Source: Variovorax sp. KK3
Lineage (GTDB): Bacteria > Pseudomonadota > Gammaproteobacteria > Burkholderiales > Burkholderiaceae_C
Direction: 5' to 3'
Assembly: GCF_001984055.1 (NCBI RefSeq)
Contig: NZ_LYVO01000025.1
Span: 20,715-84,714, forward strand
DNA: 64,000 nt
Position numbers and translations under genes: made by a program
The notes under the pieces: generated by a model
Told to the model about the DNA's origin: nothing
What the model saw: only the letters and a program-made list of their open reading frames with translations
Database searches by the model: none
Part shown: in pieces, positions 54,129-61,703 of the stretch
Position numbering within the stretch: the first letter of the stretch is position 1
How the letters are laid out: every line of letters begins with the position of its first letter

Positions 54129-54733
54129 CGCCGTTCACACGCATCGAGGGAACGGCCGCCGCCATTCCGCAGCCCAACATCGACACCGACGTGATCATCC
54201 GCATCGAGCGGCTGACGGCCCATGGCCGCGACGAACTCGGGCCCTTCGCGTTCGAGGCGCTGGCGCAGCTGGCGGACGGGTCGCCGAACCCGGACTTCGT
54301 GCTCCACCAGCCGATGTTCCGCGACTCGCCCATCCTGATCGCGGGGCCCAACTTCGGATGCGGCTCGTCGCGCGAAGGCGCGGTGTGGGCGCTGGCGGGG
54401 CGCGGCATCCGCTGCGTCATCGCCGAGAGCTTCGGCGACATCTTCTTCTCCAACTGCTTCCAGAACGGCGTGCTGCCCGTGCGGCTCGCGCGCGAACAGG
54501 TGGCGCAGCTCGGTGCCCTGACGGGCCAGGGCCGGCCGCTGACGGTCGACCTCGTCGAGAAGCGAATCGAGGCCCACGACGGCAGCAGCTTCGCCATCGA
54601 GATCGACCCGATGAAGCGACAGGCCCTGCTGGAGGGGCTCGACGACATCAGCGCCACGATGCGCCGGACGGACGCCATCGACACCTGGCAACGGCAGGAC
54701 CGGATCGCGCGGCCCTGGGTGTGGGCGCGCTGA
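54125..54733 (+). CDS. Aconitase-family hydro-lyase small subunit (LeuD/DmdB-like)
   Basis: The 202-residue protein has QPNIDTDVIIRIERL, LIAGPNFGCGSSREGAVWALAG and CVIAESFGDIFFSNCFQNGVLPV, the full LeuD swivel-domain pattern including the substrate loop. It forms a heterodimer with the LeuC-like protein. It is convergent with the GntR gene, 20 bases apart. The substrate is presumably the alkylmaleate or alkylmalate that the lyase gene nearby would split. Confidence 0.92.
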   Translation: MTPFTRIEGTAAAIPQPNIDTDVIIRIERLTAHGRDELGPFAFEALAQLADGSPNPDFVLHQPMFRDSPILIAGPNFGCGSSREGAVWALAGRGIRCVIAESFGDIFFSNCFQNGVLPVRLAREQVAQLGALTGQGRPLTVDLVEKRIEAHDGSSFAIEIDPMKRQALLEGLDDISATMRRTDAIDTWQRQDRIARPWVWAR

Positions 54734-54753
54734 CGCGTCGCCATCGGCCGCAA

Positions 54754-55590
54754 TCAGCCCCGGCTTCTGCCGCCCTTCTGCGGCGGCGGTGGCGCCACGT
54801 CGTGCACGATGCGGCCGCCGCCCATCGTGTTCATCGCCTTGCCCGGCAGGTCCATGAGCACACGGCTGCGCTCGGGCGTGAGGTAGACCGAGATGTGCAG
54901 GACGGGGTGGCCCTTGTGGTCGTGCATGAGCCGCACCATCCTGAGGATCGGTGAGCCCAGGCCCACCTGCAGGTGCTCCGCCAGCGACGGGTCCGCCGGC
55001 TGCGCGCTGGTTTCTTGAAGCACGCGCCCGAACTTCATGCCCTGCGCAATGAGGATCTCGTAGAGCGGCCGCTTGCGCAATGCAGCCTGCGTGACACCCC
55101 GGCCGTGCGTTCCCGCCACCCAGGCATCGGTGAGCATGACGGGTACGCCGCCGGCACTGCGCAGCCGCACCGCATGCACCGCCCTGGCCTGCGGTTGAAG
55201 GCCGAGCAGTCGCGTGACGTCGACCGGCGGCTCGGCGGATGCGACCTCCAGCACTTGCACGCTGGTCTCGTCCGCGGCCAGGCGAAGCTCGTCGACGATG
55301 GTCAGGCTCGGCGTCCGGCGCACTTCGATGTCGTCGCGCACGAAGGTGCCCTGCCCGTGCCTGCGATCGACGTAGCCTTGCGCGGCCAAGTCGCTCAACG
55401 CCCGGCGCACCGTGATGCGCGAGACGGCGAAGCGTTCGCAGATGGCGATTTCGCGTGGCAGCGCACCCTTTTCGGCATAGACGCCGCGCGAGATCTCGTC
55501 GCGCAGCACCATGAAGAGCTGGCGATGCAGCGAGGTTCCGGATGCCTTGGCCAAGGGGGAGGTGGCGCTCGCGCTTTTGACGGTCGACAT
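54754..55590 (-). CDS. HutC-subfamily GntR regulator with UTRA domain
   Basis: The 278-residue protein has an N-terminal winged helix (about residues 20-85: SLHRQLFMVLRDEISRGVY, LPREIAICERFAVSRITVRRALSDLAAQGY) and a UTRA ligand-binding domain (about 105-245) with VHAVRLRSAGGVPVMLTDAW. HutC-type proteins bind GTNTANAC-like sites; boxes of that kind lie before this gene and the LeuC-like gene. Autoregulation and control of both units by a pathway acid is inferred. The ATG at 55590 begins the normal N-terminus; upstream frame covers the promoter boxes and is excluded. Confidence 0.92.
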   Translation of the reverse strand: MSTVKSASATSPLAKASGTSLHRQLFMVLRDEISRGVYAEKGALPREIAICERFAVSRITVRRALSDLAAQGYVDRRHGQGTFVRDDIEVRRTPSLTIVDELRLAADETSVQVLEVASAEPPVDVTRLLGLQPQARAVHAVRLRSAGGVPVMLTDAWVAGTHGRGVTQAALRKRPLYEILIAQGMKFGRVLQETSAQPADPSLAEHLQVGLGSPILRMVRLMHDHKGHPVLHISVYLTPERSRVLMDLPGKAMNTMGGGRIVHDVAPPPPQKGGRSRG

Positions 55591-55630
55591 GGCGGCTGAA
55601 TGCTCTTTCCGACGAAGGGGCAAAGGGGAG

Positions 55631-55660
55631 GAACGTATAACAACTTGCCGGAAACACCTA
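55631..55660 (-). promoter_or_regulatory. Shared promoter box A, copy before the GntR gene
   Basis: Read on the minus strand this segment matches 52621-52650 at 26 of 30 bases: TAGGTGTTT, one changed base, CGGCAAGT, then TTATACGTT after two changed bases. It ends 41 bases before the GntR start. Here the HutC-type core is less perfect (GTTATAC), which may mean weaker autoregulation. Confidence 0.65.
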
Positions 55661-55700
55661 CGCATGGCGGCGTTGACCGGGTCGATGGTGGTACCTATTC

Positions 55701-55709
55701 TATAAACAC
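55701..55709. promoter_or_regulatory. GTGTTTATA box B before the lyase gene
   Basis: TATAAACAC is the reverse complement of GTGTTTATA, which also occurs at 52637-52645 and 52674-52682. It lies 40 bases before the isocitrate-lyase-family gene, so the same regulator may control the lyase and Bug genes. Confidence 0.5.
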
Positions 55710-55748
55710 AAGACCTCGCCGCCCAACACCTTCCATTCACTGCCTTTT

Positions 55749-56612
55749 ATGCCTCTCTCGAAGTCACTCAAGAACGCGCTCGCCGCGCCCGGCCTCCTCG
55801 TCGCACCGGGCGTGTACGACTGCATCGGCGCCACCCTGGCCGCCGAGGCGGGCTTCGGCGCCATCTACATGACGGGGGCCGGCGTGTCGATGTCGCTGGG
55901 CTATCCGGATTTCGGCCTGCTCACGCTCACCGAGATGCGCGACCGGGCCGCGACCATCGCCCGGTCGGCCCGCCTGCCGCTCATCGCCGATGCCGACACG
56001 GGCTACGGCAACGAGCTGAACGTGATCCGCACGGTGCGCGAGTACCAGGACGCGGGCGCGGCGGCGATCCACATCGAAGACCAGGTCTCGCCGAAGCGCT
56101 GCGGCCATCTCGACGGCAAGGAGATCGTGCCGCGCCAGGAATTCGTTTCGAAGATCCGCGCCGCGGTGTCCGCGCGCACGACGGACGATTTCATGATCAT
56201 CGCCCGCACGGACGCGATCGCCGTCGACGGCTTCGACGAAGCGGTGTGGCGTGCCAATGCGGCGCTCGACGCCGGCGCCGACATCGCGTTCGTCGAAGCA
56301 CCGCGCAGCCTCGACGAGGCGGCCGCCGTGCCGGCGCGGGTGCATGGCGCCTGCCTGATCAACCTGGTGCCGAACGGCCGCACGCCCATCACGACGACGG
56401 GCCAGGCCGAGCAGATGGGCTACAAGCTCGCGATCCTGCCGGCGCTCACGCTGATGGCGACGCTCGAAGCCGTCGACGACGCGCTGGCGCAGCTGCGGCT
56501 TTCGCGTGAGCTGCCGCAAGGCCGGCAGAGCGTCGAGGCCGTCTTCCGCAGGTTCGGCGCCGGCGAATGGGAAGCGCAGCGCAGGCGATTCGGCGCCGGC
56601 CTGCCGATGTGA
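55749..56612 (+). CDS. Isocitrate lyase/PEP mutase-family C-C lyase
   Basis: The 287-residue TIM-barrel enzyme has LVAPGVYDCIGATLAAEAGF, PLIADADTGYGNELNV, IHIEDQVSPKRCGHLDGKE and MIIARTDAIAV. The KRCGH loop (Cys near residue 118) is the catalytic loop of the lyases in this superfamily, which include 2-methylisocitrate lyase and 2,3-dimethylmalate lyase (pyruvate plus propionate). With the adjacent hydro-lyase a dimethylmalate- or methylisocitrate-type cleavage is plausible. It is followed by a Bug gene on the same strand. Confidence 0.9.
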   Translation: MPLSKSLKNALAAPGLLVAPGVYDCIGATLAAEAGFGAIYMTGAGVSMSLGYPDFGLLTLTEMRDRAATIARSARLPLIADADTGYGNELNVIRTVREYQDAGAAAIHIEDQVSPKRCGHLDGKEIVPRQEFVSKIRAAVSARTTDDFMIIARTDAIAVDGFDEAVWRANAALDAGADIAFVEAPRSLDEAAAVPARVHGACLINLVPNGRTPITTTGQAEQMGYKLAILPALTLMATLEAVDDALAQLRLSRELPQGRQSVEAVFRRFGAGEWEAQRRRFGAGLPM

Positions 56613-56649
56613 AACGCACCGCACACAACACCTAGAAACCAGGAGACTT

Positions 56650-58611
56650 TCAGTGAACCATGGCCTCGTCGAATCGCACGCCGAACGCGTGCCGAAGCTG
56701 CACCGGCGCCGCTTCCTGGCCTGCATGGCCTCGTCCGCCGTCGCCGCACCCGTGTTCGCGCAGCCGTCGGCCTGGCCCACGCGGCCGATCAAGCTCGTCA
56801 TCGGCTACTCGCCCGGCGGCACCGGCGACGGCGTCGCGCGGCCGGTCGTCGAAGGCCTGGAGCGCAGCCTGAAGCAGCCGATCGTCATGGACTACAAGCC
56901 CGGCGCCAGCGGGCTGATCGCCGCCGACTACCTCGCCAAGGCACCTGCGGACGGCTACACCATCCACATGTCGGACAACGGCGCGCTGTCCATCGGGCCG
57001 GCCACGCGCAAGCTCGGCTACGACCCGGCCGCATTCACCTACCTCGGCAGCCCCGGTGGGCTGCCGCTGGTGCTGATCTGCAGCCCGAAGCTGCCGGTGA
57101 CGACGCTGCCCGAACTCGTGGCCTACGTGAAGTCGCATCCGGGAACGATCGACTACGCCACCGGCGGCGTGGGGGGCTTGCCTCACCTGATCGCGGAGCA
57201 GTTCAAGGGCCTGATCCATTCGGACATCACGCACGTGCCGTACAAGGGCCTCGGCGCGGCGCTGCCGGACCTGATCTCGGGCCGTGTGGCCTTCGGCTTC
57301 TTCGGCAGCATCGGCGTGCTGGGGCACGTGAAGTCCGGCAGCGTGCGCGCGCTGGCCGTGACCTCGGCCCGCCGGATCTCCCAGCTGCCCGATGTGCCGA
57401 CCACAGCCGAAGGCGGATTCCCGCAGATCGACTCGACCTACCAATCGGCGATCATCGCGCCGCCCGGGCTGCCGCCCCAGGTCGAAGCGCAGCTGGCCGC
57501 CGCCGTGCAGCAGCTCACGCGCGACCCGCAGGTGGTGGCAGGGCTGGAAGCGGGCGGCTTCTCGATCGCGCCGCTGTCGCCTGCGGCGACGAAGAAGCTT
57601 TTTCAGCAGGAGCTTCTGAAGTGGAAGGCGCTGATCGTGGCGAACAAGCTCAACTTGAACGAATAGCCTGGCCTCTCTCCCTCTCCCAGAGGGAGTGGGA
57701 GCAATACCAGAGGGCGCGGGCTGCTGCGCCAGCTCGACGATCAACGCACGCAACCAGACGTGCACCGGGTCGTGCCGATAGCGCACGTGCCAGGCCATCT
57801 CCACCGGAAAGGTCCCCAGGTCGATGGGCGTCGGCAAGATCTTCAGGCGCCGGTCGTGCGCCAGCCGGCGGCAGATCAGGTTCGGCAAGGTAGCGCAGTA
57901 ATCGGTGACAGCCACCACCTCGGGGATCGCAAGAAAGTGCGTGACCGACACCGCCACCTCGCGCTTCAAGCCCTCGCGCTCCAGCACCTGGAAGAGCCCC
58001 GCGCGCAGGCGCCCGGGCGGCAGCACGTTGACGTGCCGCAGCCGCTCGTACTGCTTCTTCGTGATCCTGTCGCCCACCTGCGGGTGGTCGGCCCGCACGA
58101 TGCACGACAAGCCATCGTCCATCAGGTGCTGCACCACCAGGTTGTCCGGCGGATCGACGAAACGGCCGAGCGCCATCGCGGTGGTACCTGAAACGACGCC
58201 GGTCTCGGCGAGGTCCGCGCCGTAGGGCGTGAGCCGCAGGGCGATGCCCGGCGCGCGCTCGCGCAGGCTCGCCACGATCGCGGGCAGCAGCACGAACTCG
58301 ACATAGCTGTTGGGCGCGATGGTGATGCGCTGCTTCGCCTTCGCGGGCTCGAAGGCCTGCTGGCCCCGCACCACGTCGTCGAGGCTCGCGAGCGCCGCGG
58401 CGATCACCGGTGCCAGCTCCAGGGCCTTGGCCGTGGGCTGCATGCCGTAGCGCTCGCGCACGAACAACGGGTCGAGCAGCATCGATCGCAGGCGTGTCAA
58501 CGAATTGGACAGCGCGGGCTGCGTCATGCCCAGGCGCTCGGCAGCGCGCGTCACGCTGCGCTCTTCGATCAATGCCAGGAACACGGGCAGCAGGTTCAGG
58601 TCGTATCGCAT
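56650..58611 (-). CDS. LysR-family regulator with lost normal stop (open antisense extension)
   Basis: The first 296 residues are a normal LysR protein of the NodD/NahR-like branch: MRYDLNLLPVFLALIEERSV, RLGMTQPALSNSLTRLRSM, NSYVEFVLLPAIV, and WHVRYRHDPVHVWLRALI at the usual C-terminus (nucleotides 57724-58611). No stop follows. The frame enters a hairpin repeat and then runs antisense through the entire Bug gene to a TGA at 56650, giving 653 codons in all. The tail is Arg/His/Asp-rich antisense-type sequence with no domain. A one- or two-base shift would give a stop at 57650 and a length near 320. It is divergent from an OYE gene. Confidence 0.7.
   Translation of the reverse strand: MRYDLNLLPVFLALIEERSVTRAAERLGMTQPALSNSLTRLRSMLLDPLFVRERYGMQPTAKALELAPVIAAALASLDDVVRGQQAFEPAKAKQRITIAPNSYVEFVLLPAIVASLRERAPGIALRLTPYGADLAETGVVSGTTAMALGRFVDPPDNLVVQHLMDDGLSCIVRADHPQVGDRITKKQYERLRHVNVLPPGRLRAGLFQVLEREGLKREVAVSVTHFLAIPEVVAVTDYCATLPNLICRRLAHDRRLKILPTPIDLGTFPVEMAWHVRYRHDPVHVWLRALIVELAQQPAPSGIAPTPSGRGREARLFVQVELVRHDQRLPLQKLLLKKLLRRRRRQRRDREAARFQPCHHLRVARELLHGGGQLRFDLGRQPGRRDDRRLVGRVDLRESAFGCGRHIGQLGDPAGRGHGQRAHAAGLHVPQHADAAEEAEGHTARDQVRQRRAEALVRHVRDVRMDQALELLRDQVRQAPHAAGGVVDRSRMRLHVGHEFGQRRHRQLRAADQHQRQPTGAAEVGECGRVVAELARGRPDGQRAVVRHVDGVAVRRCLGEVVGGDQPAGAGLVVHDDRLLQAALQAFDDRPRDAVAGAAGRVADDELDRPRGPGRRLREHGCGDGGRGHAGQEAAPVQLRHAFGVRFDEAMVH
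56653..57666 (+). CDS. Bug/TctC family periplasmic solute receptor
   Basis: The 337-residue receptor has a long N-region (RRRFLACMASSAVAAPVFAQ) before WPTRPIKLVIGYSPGG, DYKPGASGLI and ADGYTIHMSDN. The start is GTG, seven bases after AGGAG; no suitable ATG exists. It follows the lyase gene by 40 bases and is presumably the receptor for that pathway. The LysR gene that converges on it remains open on the opposite strand through its whole length; the Bug frame is the real one, by family motifs. Confidence 0.92.
   Translation: MNHGLVESHAERVPKLHRRRFLACMASSAVAAPVFAQPSAWPTRPIKLVIGYSPGGTGDGVARPVVEGLERSLKQPIVMDYKPGASGLIAADYLAKAPADGYTIHMSDNGALSIGPATRKLGYDPAAFTYLGSPGGLPLVLICSPKLPVTTLPELVAYVKSHPGTIDYATGGVGGLPHLIAEQFKGLIHSDITHVPYKGLGAALPDLISGRVAFGFFGSIGVLGHVKSGSVRALAVTSARRISQLPDVPTTAEGGFPQIDSTYQSAIIAPPGLPPQVEAQLAAAVQQLTRDPQVVAGLEAGGFSIAPLSPAATKKLFQQELLKWKALIVANKLNLNE
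57677..57701. repeat. Intergenic hairpin repeat, copy 2
   Basis: CTCCCTCTCCC (57677-57687), loop AGA and GGGAGTGGGAG (57691-57701) form an 11-bp stem with one mismatch. It is nearly identical to the element at 30107-30131. It sits exactly where the LysR gene should have ended, so its arrival may have removed that stop codon. It also lies just after the Bug stop and might serve as a hairpin between the convergent genes. Confidence 0.7.
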
Positions 58612-58640
58612 CCAGATATGTTGCACGGGACATATCTGGA
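58611..58640. promoter_or_regulatory. Perfect 11-bp dyad, predicted LysR operator
   Basis: TCCAGATATGT (58611-58621) and ACATATCTGGA (58630-58640) are perfect inverted repeats around an eight-base spacer. The outer base of the left arm is the first base of the LysR start codon. It lies between the divergent LysR and OYE genes and holds a T-N-A-type core typical of LysR binding sites. Autorepression and control of the OYE gene are inferred. Confidence 0.7.
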
Positions 58641-58718
58641 ATTCAACGGATAAATTGGATGAATGGGCTTCGCGGACGCATCCTTCAGCCATCGACCACT
58701 TCACCGGAGCTGAACACC

Positions 58719-59801
58719 ATGTCTTCCGAAGCCCTCTTCTCCCCCACCCGCCTGGGTGCCATCGATGTCAAGAACCGCATCGCGATGGCGCCGCTCACAC
58801 GTTCACGCGCCGGCATGGATGGCGTGCAGTCGCCGCTGGCCGTGGACTACTACCGCCAGCGCGCCACAGCCGGGCTCATCATCACCGAGGCCACCAACAT
58901 CTCGAGGCAAGGCCGTGGCTATGCCTACACGCCCGGCATCTACACCGATGCGCACGTGGATGCCTGGGCGCGCGTCACCGATGCCGTGCACCAGGAAGGC
59001 GGCCGCATCGTGATGCAGCTGTGGCACGTGGGCCGCATGTCGCACGTCAGCCTGCAGGAGAGCGGCGCCGCGCCGGTGGCGCCCTCCGCGATTCGCGCGG
59101 GGACCACCGTCTTCACCGAGAAGGGCTTCGAGCCGCCCTCGATGCCGCGCGCACTCGACACGTCCGAGATCGCCGGGATCATCGACGACTACCGCCAGGC
59201 CGCGCTTCGGGCGAAGCAGGCAGGCTTCGACGGCGTCGAGGTGCATGCCGCCAACGGCTACCTGCTCGAGCAGTTCCTGCGCGACAGCACCAACCAACGG
59301 CAAGACCGCTACGGCGGCAGCATCGAGAACCGCATCCGCCTGCCGCTGGAAGTGACGGAAGCCGTCGCCGGCGTGTGGGGTTCCGACCGGGTGGGCCTGC
59401 GCCTGTCGCCGCTTTCCACAGCCGTGGGCGACACGCCGCTCGACAGCACGCCGATGGAAACCCACGGCCACCTGGTGCGGCGGCTCGGCGAGATGGACCT
59501 GGCTTACCTGCACGTCGTCGAAGGCCAGCTGCACAGCGACAACGGCGGCGATGCCTTCGACGTGAAGGCGCTGCGCTCGGCCTTCGGCGGCGCCTACATG
59601 GCCAACAACGGCTACGACCGCCAGCTGGCGAGCACGGCGACGGCATCGGGCCACGCCGCGATGATCGCCTTCGGCAAGCCCTTCATCGGCAACCCCGACC
59701 TGGTCGAGCGGTTGCGCACGAACGCGCCCTTGTTCGATGCGCCTTCGTCGCTGTACTTCGGCGGCGGAGCCCAGGGCTACACGGAATTCGCCCGGGCTTG
59801 A
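58719..59801 (+). CDS. Old Yellow Enzyme-family alkene reductase
   Basis: The 360-residue FMN enzyme has SPTRLGAIDVKNRIAMAPLTRSR, MQLWHVGRMSH, GVEVHAANGYLLEQFLRD, NQRQDRYGGSIENR and IAFGKPFIGNPDL. The HAAN pair (His/Asn substrate binding) and RYGGS Tyr are present. It reduces activated C=C bonds such as enones, maleimides or nitroesters with NAD(P)H. CCGGAG precedes the ATG. It is the probable target of the divergent LysR regulator. Confidence 0.93.
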   Translation: MSSEALFSPTRLGAIDVKNRIAMAPLTRSRAGMDGVQSPLAVDYYRQRATAGLIITEATNISRQGRGYAYTPGIYTDAHVDAWARVTDAVHQEGGRIVMQLWHVGRMSHVSLQESGAAPVAPSAIRAGTTVFTEKGFEPPSMPRALDTSEIAGIIDDYRQAALRAKQAGFDGVEVHAANGYLLEQFLRDSTNQRQDRYGGSIENRIRLPLEVTEAVAGVWGSDRVGLRLSPLSTAVGDTPLDSTPMETHGHLVRRLGEMDLAYLHVVEGQLHSDNGGDAFDVKALRSAFGGAYMANNGYDRQLASTATASGHAAMIAFGKPFIGNPDLVERLRTNAPLFDAPSSLYFGGGAQGYTEFARA

Positions 59802-59843
59802 GGCGGCGAGGCGGGGCCGCGTGGCGCGATGCCTCGGCGGCCC

Positions 59844-61313
59844 TCAGCGCAGACGCGGCACTTCCGGCGGCGTCCACTGCCCGCCGGTGATGGCGGCCTG
59901 CGGTCCGTAGGCCCGCAGGTACAGAGAAAAGTCCTCGTCCTTCGGCGCGGGCAGCCAGTTGCCGGTATCGCCCGCATCGGGTGGCGTGGACTGAACGTGC
60001 AGGGTCAGCGAGCCGTCGGCGTTGTAGCGCAGCGTCTTGCTCTTCGTGCCGAGCGAATAGCGCTTCAGTTCATTCGGCGCGAAGAAGTGGTGCTTGTTGT
60101 AGACGGTCAGCGACCAGAAGCCGTCGACCGGCGGCGTCGCACCGCGCGCGAAGGTCACGGTGTAGGCATGGCGGCCGTTGAGGCGCTGCCCGTCGGCATC
60201 GAGGTCTTGATAGAAGTACTTCGTCTCGTTGGGCGCGTTCACGAAGATGTTCGACTTGGCGATGGCCGTGCGGGTGAAGTAGTCGGTGCCGAAGGCGGCG
60301 GTGTTCGTCGTCGTGCTCCAGTGGCCGGGCAATGGCAGGCCGAAGTTGCGGAACTCGAACAGCGGCGCAATCAGTTCGGCATCGGCCTTGCGCGCCTCTT
60401 CGTCCATGGCCTTGCGCAACGCCGGGTCGGCCTTGGCCGCTTCGACGACTGCCAGCACCTGCGCATAGCGCGCCTGCTCGCCCGGCAGTGGGGGCGCGTC
60501 TTTCAGCGCCGCCGGCAGCAGGTCGAAGAACTTCTCCGGTATGACCCACGCGCGCTCCGTGTCGGAGCTCGCGGCCGCGGGCATCTGCCGAAGCGATGAC
60601 CACTGCACCGATTTCACCGTGCCGTCGTACTGGTCGAGCGGGTACATGGTCACCAACTTCAGCACCTGCTGCACAGCCGCCTTGTCGCCCGCGTCGTCGT
60701 CCATGAACACGCGGGGAATCACGCTGCCCGTGCTGGTCGAGGCGCGAAACACCTGCGTGATGCCCGCGGGCACATCACCTTGCCAGTTCGGCCCGACCAG
60801 CATGTAGAAGCCGGGCCGGGTGCCGTACATCCTGCCCAGCTGCGCGAAGCTGTCGGTGCGCGAATCGACGACTTGGTAGACCCAGAAGCGCTCGCCGAAA
60901 TCGGGCACCTGGATCACGACCGGCGACTTGTCGAGCGCCAGGAATCCACTGCCGTAGACGACGTCCTGGTTCGGGCAGGCGACGGCGCGCACCTCGGGCG
61001 GAAAGTAGTCGGTGAGCATGGTCAGTTCGTTGAGCGGCGCGAGCGGCGCGCCGCCCACGTACATGCGCGTCGGCACCTGGCTGTACGCAGCGCGTCGGCT
61101 CATCACGTTCACGAGCGGCCAGGCCCAGAAGTAGGCATCGCGTGCGACCAGCCGGACATAGCTGTCGGTCAGCCGTGTGCCGGGCACGGGGCCGGCGGGC
61201 CGCGGCGTCGAAGCGGAGGGCGCGGTCGGAATCATGGTGGGGGTGTCGGGCATGGCGGCATGTGCGCACAAGGGCGCGATGGTGAACAGGGCGAGGGCGC
61301 GAATCGAAGTCAT
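59844..61313 (-). CDS. DUF1254/DUF1214 domain exported protein
   Basis: The 489-residue protein has a signal peptide (ALALFTIAPLCAHA), an N-terminal DUF1254 region with RDAYFWAWPLVNVMSRRAAYSQVP and VACPNQDVVYGSGFLALDKSPVV, and a C-terminal DUF1214 region with GRHAYTVTFARGATPPVDGFWSLTVYNKHHFF and NADGSLTLHVQ. Proteins of this architecture are widespread and of unknown function. The ATG at 61313 begins the signal peptide; a longer upstream frame is not signal-like. It is divergent from the hydrolase gene. Confidence 0.9.
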   Translation of the reverse strand: MTSIRALALFTIAPLCAHAAMPDTPTMIPTAPSASTPRPAGPVPGTRLTDSYVRLVARDAYFWAWPLVNVMSRRAAYSQVPTRMYVGGAPLAPLNELTMLTDYFPPEVRAVACPNQDVVYGSGFLALDKSPVVIQVPDFGERFWVYQVVDSRTDSFAQLGRMYGTRPGFYMLVGPNWQGDVPAGITQVFRASTSTGSVIPRVFMDDDAGDKAAVQQVLKLVTMYPLDQYDGTVKSVQWSSLRQMPAAASSDTERAWVIPEKFFDLLPAALKDAPPLPGEQARYAQVLAVVEAAKADPALRKAMDEEARKADAELIAPLFEFRNFGLPLPGHWSTTTNTAAFGTDYFTRTAIAKSNIFVNAPNETKYFYQDLDADGQRLNGRHAYTVTFARGATPPVDGFWSLTVYNKHHFFAPNELKRYSLGTKSKTLRYNADGSLTLHVQSTPPDAGDTGNWLPAPKDEDFSLYLRAYGPQAAITGGQWTPPEVPRLR

Positions 61314-61703
61314 CGTGAAACCGGAAGGTGTGCACACGACTTTACGAAACGGCGGGCCATGTGGCGACTCGCGTTTCCGACGAGCCGCAAAGGCTGCGCC
61401 GTGCGAGCGAAAAGCCGCTCGGCGCATTCACTTCGCGACCCGCATTGCTCACGTTTCGGCGTGGCTCACGGCGCCTTTCGAGCACCCGCAGCCCATGCCA
61501 CGCGACCCCGCCGACAACGCCGCGCCAACCTGAGCGAAGGGTTGATTTCAGATCACCTTTCGCGGGAAAAAATCGTCACAAGCTATTGATTTGAAAAGAA
61601 TTTCTTGCAGTCTTCGATCGAAGGAAAAGGCGAGTCGTCAAACGTGAGCATGACTCATATATTCCCTGCATCGCAAACCAACCCGGTCACAAGGAGACCT
61701 GCA
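61314..61703. other. Divergent intergenic region between the DUF1254 and hydrolase genes
   Basis: The 390 bases contain no convincing gene. A perfect 10-bp palindrome GTGTGCACAC (61328-61337) lies 15 bases before the DUF1254 start. The hydrolase-proximal part (about 61565-61625) is AT-rich compared with the rest of the window and probably holds promoters, but no clear -35/-10 pair was fixed. Short open frames here lack ribosome sites. Confidence 0.5.

Noticed and set aside
52728..54733. Leucine biosynthesis leuCD
   Set aside because: No leuA or leuB is present, and the neighbours are a C-C lyase, a HutC-type regulator and a Bug receptor; a catabolic role is more likely, although leucine synthesis is not excluded.
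53699..55657. Long minus-strand frame covering the GntR, LeuD and LeuC regions
   Set aside because: It is a shadow frame; the GntR protein with wHTH and UTRA patterns lies in a different phase and explains the region.
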